A stretch of DNA of 45,647 nucleotides from JAAELZ01 sp047639475 (GTDB lineage Bacteria; Pseudomonadota; Gammaproteobacteria; Arenicellales; Poriferihabitantaceae), in NCBI GenBank assembly GCA_047639475.1, contig JBLIOD010000017.1, positions 1 to 45,647 on the forward strand. The letters are read 5' to 3'. Of this stretch, positions 42,875 through 45,647 are shown in pieces. How positions within the stretch are numbered: the stretch's first letter is position 1; each line of letters starts with the position of its first letter. The notes beneath the pieces are model-generated. The model was not told the origin of the DNA and made no database searches. It was given only the letters and a program-made list of their open reading frames with translations. A program made the position numbers and the translations under genes.

Positions 42875-44062
42875 CTACTGCGTAACGGCAACCAATGCGT
42901 CAGCAAAGGTGTTTAATTGCACTTCATCTTGTATGCCTGCGATGTTCACCCTGCCGCCTGCTACAGCATAAACCGCGTAATCATTTCGCAAACTATCGAC
43001 TTGTTCATCACTTAGCATCAATAAGGAGAACATACCGCGATGGCGGGCTATAAAATCCCAGGCATCAGAGCCAGATTTTTCTCGCAAGGAATCCGCTAGT
43101 TTCTGCCTTAAATCTAATAGACGGCCTCGCATGTCTGTTAACTCGGTATCCCACGACGACTTCAAACCGTCATCTGTGAGGATCTGCGAAACGATCGCCG
43201 CACCGTGATCGGGCGGCATGGAATAAGAGCTACGTGCTGTACTCAATATTTGGCCTCGGGCTACATCTGTTTCTTGGGCATTTTTGCCAATCAACATTGC
43301 ACTGCCCACCCGGTCTCGATACAAGCCAAAGTTTTTAGAGCATGAAGCAGCCAGCACCATTGATTCCACTGTTTCGGCTAACTTTCTGGCGCCGTAAGCA
43401 TCTGATTCAAGTGAATCACCAAAACCTTGATACGCTAAATCAACATAAGGAAAGAAGCCATTCTTTACCGCTAATTCAGCGATGGCATCCCAATGTGCTG
43501 GTTGTAATTCTGCCCCTGTCGGGTTGTGGCAACAACCATGCAAAATAACAATATCCTTCTGACCTAAAGTGGCTAATTTAGACATCATCGCGTCCACGTT
43601 CACCGTTTTATTATCACGGTTCAAATAAGGATAAGCTTTCACCTCAAAACCGCTGCCTTGCATGATAGGGTAATGATTGCCCCAAGTTGGGTCCGTTACC
43701 CATACTGTGCGATCGCTGGCCACCTTATAAAGCATGTCCGATAACATTCTTAATGCACCGCAACCACCCGGGGTTTGAATCGCACGGGTACGGTCAGCTT
43801 GTAATGAATCACCAAACACCAGTTTGGCCATTTCAGTGTTAAATACTTCATCACCCGCTGGGCCGACATAAGCTTTAGTGGTTTGCTTATCATGTAAGCG
43901 GCCTTCGGATACGCGTACAGCATCCATAATAGGTGTATTACCACTGGCATCGCGAAACACCCCCACGCCCAAATCAATTTTGTTTTCTCGTGGGTCTTCT
44001 TTGTACAAACCTATCAATTTTAAAATAGGGTCTACTGGAGCGGGGTCAAATCTTTCAAACAT
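42875..44062 (-). CDS. Aspartate/aromatic aminotransferase (class I, PLP)
   Basis: The 395-residue protein begins MFERFDPAPVDPILKLIGLY, typical of AspC/TyrB. It has DLGVGVFRDASG, QTPGGCGALRM, TVWVTDPTWGNHYPI, LHGCCHNPTGAELQ, VDLAYQGFGDSLESD, and the PLP lysine in SCSKNFGLYRDRVG. The final arginine-binding residue is expected in GRVNIAGI. It swaps amino groups between an amino acid and a 2-oxoacid; aromatic or acidic substrates are typical. It precedes the FMN oxidase gene and is divergent from the CocE pseudogene. A palindrome lies in its promoter. Confidence 0.9.
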   Translation of the reverse strand: MFERFDPAPVDPILKLIGLYKEDPRENKIDLGVGVFRDASGNTPIMDAVRVSEGRLHDKQTTKAYVGPAGDEVFNTEMAKLVFGDSLQADRTRAIQTPGGCGALRMLSDMLYKVASDRTVWVTDPTWGNHYPIMQGSGFEVKAYPYLNRDNKTVNVDAMMSKLATLGQKDIVILHGCCHNPTGAELQPAHWDAIAELAVKNGFFPYVDLAYQGFGDSLESDAYGARKLAETVESMVLAASCSKNFGLYRDRVGSAMLIGKNAQETDVARGQILSTARSSYSMPPDHGAAIVSQILTDDGLKSSWDTELTDMRGRLLDLRQKLADSLREKSGSDAWDFIARHRGMFSLLMLSDEQVDSLRNDYAVYAVAGGRVNIAGIQDEVQLNTFADALVAVTQ

Positions 44063-44128
44063 AGGTCTGGCCTTACTAGAGGCGGTAATGATTAATGTAA
44101 TGGAGCTGAACCAAGGAGTATAGTAAAT

Positions 44129-44149
44129 ATTAGGCTTACGTTACCTAAT
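44129..44149. promoter_or_regulatory. Palindrome ATTAGG-N9-CCTAAT upstream of the aminotransferase
   Basis: A perfect 6-base inverted repeat with a 9-base spacer lies 67 bases before the aminotransferase start. Its spacer contains TTACGTTA, close to the TTACGTAA inside the Lrp-gene palindrome. This suggests a common regulator, probably the Lrp-like protein. Confidence 0.45.
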
Positions 44150-44257
44150 TACTTTCCTAATAAGCAGTGGCTTTGTTAATAGGTGACAAAAAATAACCAA
44201 TTGAAAGTATTGAGCAAGCAATGTAAATGTAAGCAATCCCAGCTAAGTCCATTAATA

Positions 44258-45589
44258 ATGAAAAACGGCGATTATCAAGTTTTTGAAAACGAGACCATCC
44301 TATTAAAAGATGGCCGCGAACAATCAATCTATTGTGTCCGCCATCAACGGTCCGTGGATTCATTAGTCCCCCCATTTTGCCTAGCCACGGCCTCGTATGG
44401 ATTTTCATAAAGAGGCGATTAGCTGGTGGGATTGCTGGTTAAAAGGAAATGAAAACAAAGCCAGAAACCTACCTGCTTATAGAGCCTATATTCGTGAAAA
44501 TTTGCGACCGGGTGGTTACCGCAATTTTGCAGCAGGCCACTGGGTAGCCGAACCCAACTGGCCATCAAATAACATCAAGGAAAGTGTCTTATTTCACAGT
44601 GAACAAAAAACGCTGACCACTAAAAACACCGGCGACGGACAACTAAGCATATGTTCCCCGCAAGATTCCGGCGTCGCTTACGGAGAAATATTCAGTTTAA
44701 AGCCTGATTCATAATTATCTGGTGACCAACGCATTGATGACGCCGGGTCACTGGTTTTTGAAACTGCTGTGTTAGACACTCCTGTTACTATTTTAGGGCG
44801 GCCTACCATAAATTGGCGGTATCAATTGATCGAACACTGGGCAACATCGCAGTACGATTGATTGATGTTCACCCCGATGGCACCAGTCACCAGGTGAGTT
44901 GGGGCGCACTTAATCTAGCGCATAGGCACGATAACGAGAACCTCAGCGAAATGACGCCCGGTAACTCTGAGAACGTCGCGATTACTTTAGATGAGTGTGG
45001 CTACAAATTCTTAGCGGGGCATCGTATTCGCCTGTCTATCTCTACAGCTTATTGGCCGATGATCATGCCGTCGCCGGAATTGGTTACCGCCATTATTACG
45101 CTCGGGCAGCACAGCACCCTAAGCCTACCAATCAGACAGATAGACGACGCCATCACCATCGAGGAGCCTGAGGACTTAAACCCCTTACCAGGTTATGTTA
45201 GCCATCAGCAAGCTAGCCATAATCGAGAGGTTAAATATGACCTACAACAGGGGCTAACTCACTACAAGGTATTTGATGATACCGGTGAACATGAAGAGCC
45301 CGAGCATGGCATGCGATCTCGGCATACCTACAAAGGGCATTGGAGTATCAACCCGAACGACCCATTGAGTTCAGTGGCACATAATGTCTATACCTGCTAT
45401 TTATCGCGTGGTGATTGGTGTATCCACACTGAATCCGAGAGCGGCATGCGTTGCGACCAAGATAATTACTACATAAAAGCAGCGATCACCGCTTATAAAA
45501 ATGACTCAGTCGTTAACGTGCGTAACTGGGAAAGCACATCAAACGCGACTTTAGCTAGGGCAGCTGAGAATACGCGCGCTAGTTCTTGA
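44258..45589 (+). pseudogene. CocE/NonD (X-Pro dipeptidyl-peptidase-like) hydrolase remnant
   Basis: The N-terminus MKNGDYQVFENETILLKDGR (44258) is followed near 44340 by the segment INGPWIH-stop-SPHFA-stop-PRPRM, which belongs near the end of the catalytic domain (the GPW-H motif), so most of the catalytic core is deleted. The cap and the C-terminal beta domain follow: FHKEAISWWDCWLKGNENKA, then a TAA at 44712, LVFETAVLDTPVTILGRPT, a -1 frameshift in the AAA at 44810-44812, and AVSIDRTLGNIAVRLIDVHP up to 45589. In-frame stops at 44364, 44382 and 44712 plus the deletion leave it non-functional. CocE-type enzymes are esterases with a C-terminal jelly roll. Confidence 0.8.
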
Positions 45590-45647
45590 TGATTAGTAAC
45601 AGCCCTTAGAGTTAGCCGCTTCGTCCAGACTAGGATATAACTTATCG

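Noticed and set aside
1..45647. CRISPR arrays, tRNA or rRNA genes, phage genes, restriction or toxin-antitoxin systems
   Set aside because: I saw no regularly spaced repeats, tRNA cloverleaf, rRNA sequence or recognisable protein of these systems.

Overview
The window looks like chromosomal DNA of a free-living, probably marine gammaproteobacterium of moderate GC content. The evidence is BamC, a bifunctional class A penicillin-binding protein of the PBP1b type, a glnK-amtB pair with a sigma-54 promoter and NtrC-like sites, a phosphoribulokinase of the PrkB type, a general porin, and HemB, NadC, ArgG, ArgF and RsfS of ordinary proteobacterial type. I cannot name the genus.

Layout. (1) 1-3000: the 5' end of an IS5-like transposase abuts an alpha/beta hydrolase gene broken by an in-frame amber codon. 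An AlkC-type DNA glycosylase and a GNAT acetyltransferase follow. (2) 3059-14476: an accessory island of small redox and detoxification genes. It holds two divergent LysR regulators, PhzF, an Old Yellow Enzyme, a frameshifted omega-like GST, an exported epoxide-hydrolase-like enzyme, an ECF sigma/anti-sigma pair, an outer-membrane barrel, a PPOX-family protein, a frameshifted DUF1348/NTF2-like gene, a dihydrolipoamide-dehydrogenase-like flavoprotein and a truncated VOC protein. (3) 14476-16247: a decayed IS4-family element with recognisable terminal inverted repeats, then an orphan ORF fragment. (4) 16366-35869: mostly core genes, namely a sulfotransferase with a Pcm-like methyltransferase, porin, bamC, prkB, rsfS, a polyprenyl-phosphate sugar transferase, argG/argF, flavin reductase, an ICMT-like enzyme, mrcB, hemB, nadC, a CsgG-like protein, glnK-amtB and a DUF599 membrane protein. 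(5) 35896-44062: a minus-strand catabolic cluster. One unit has a glutamine-synthetase-like ligase, a MetX-like alpha/beta hydrolase, a Rieske oxygenase and a D-2-hydroxyacid dehydrogenase. An Lrp/AsnC regulator and a second unit with an aromatic/aspartate aminotransferase and an FMN-dependent 2-hydroxyacid oxidase lie beside it. (6) 44258-45589: a CocE/NonD hydrolase pseudogene.

The most interesting region is (5). A gamma-glutamyl-amide type ligase next to a Rieske oxygenase recalls aniline and alkylamine catabolism. The hydrolase, two 2-hydroxyacid enzymes, aminotransferase and Lrp regulator suggest a pathway for an amine or amino-acid-like substrate that I cannot match to a described operon. 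Regulatory signals worth attention are the glnK sigma-54 promoter, palindromes beside both LysR genes, palindromes in front of the Lrp and aminotransferase genes, and a leader region shared by the outer-membrane barrel gene and the Old Yellow Enzyme gene. In the latter a 17-codon ORF overlaps the enzyme start by ATGA.

Gene decay is common here. Four genes carry -1 frameshifts, each explicable by one missing base in a short homopolymer, so assembly error should be excluded for the two that are otherwise intact (GST and DUF1348). The IS4 and CocE genes also carry several in-frame stops and are decayed beyond that explanation.
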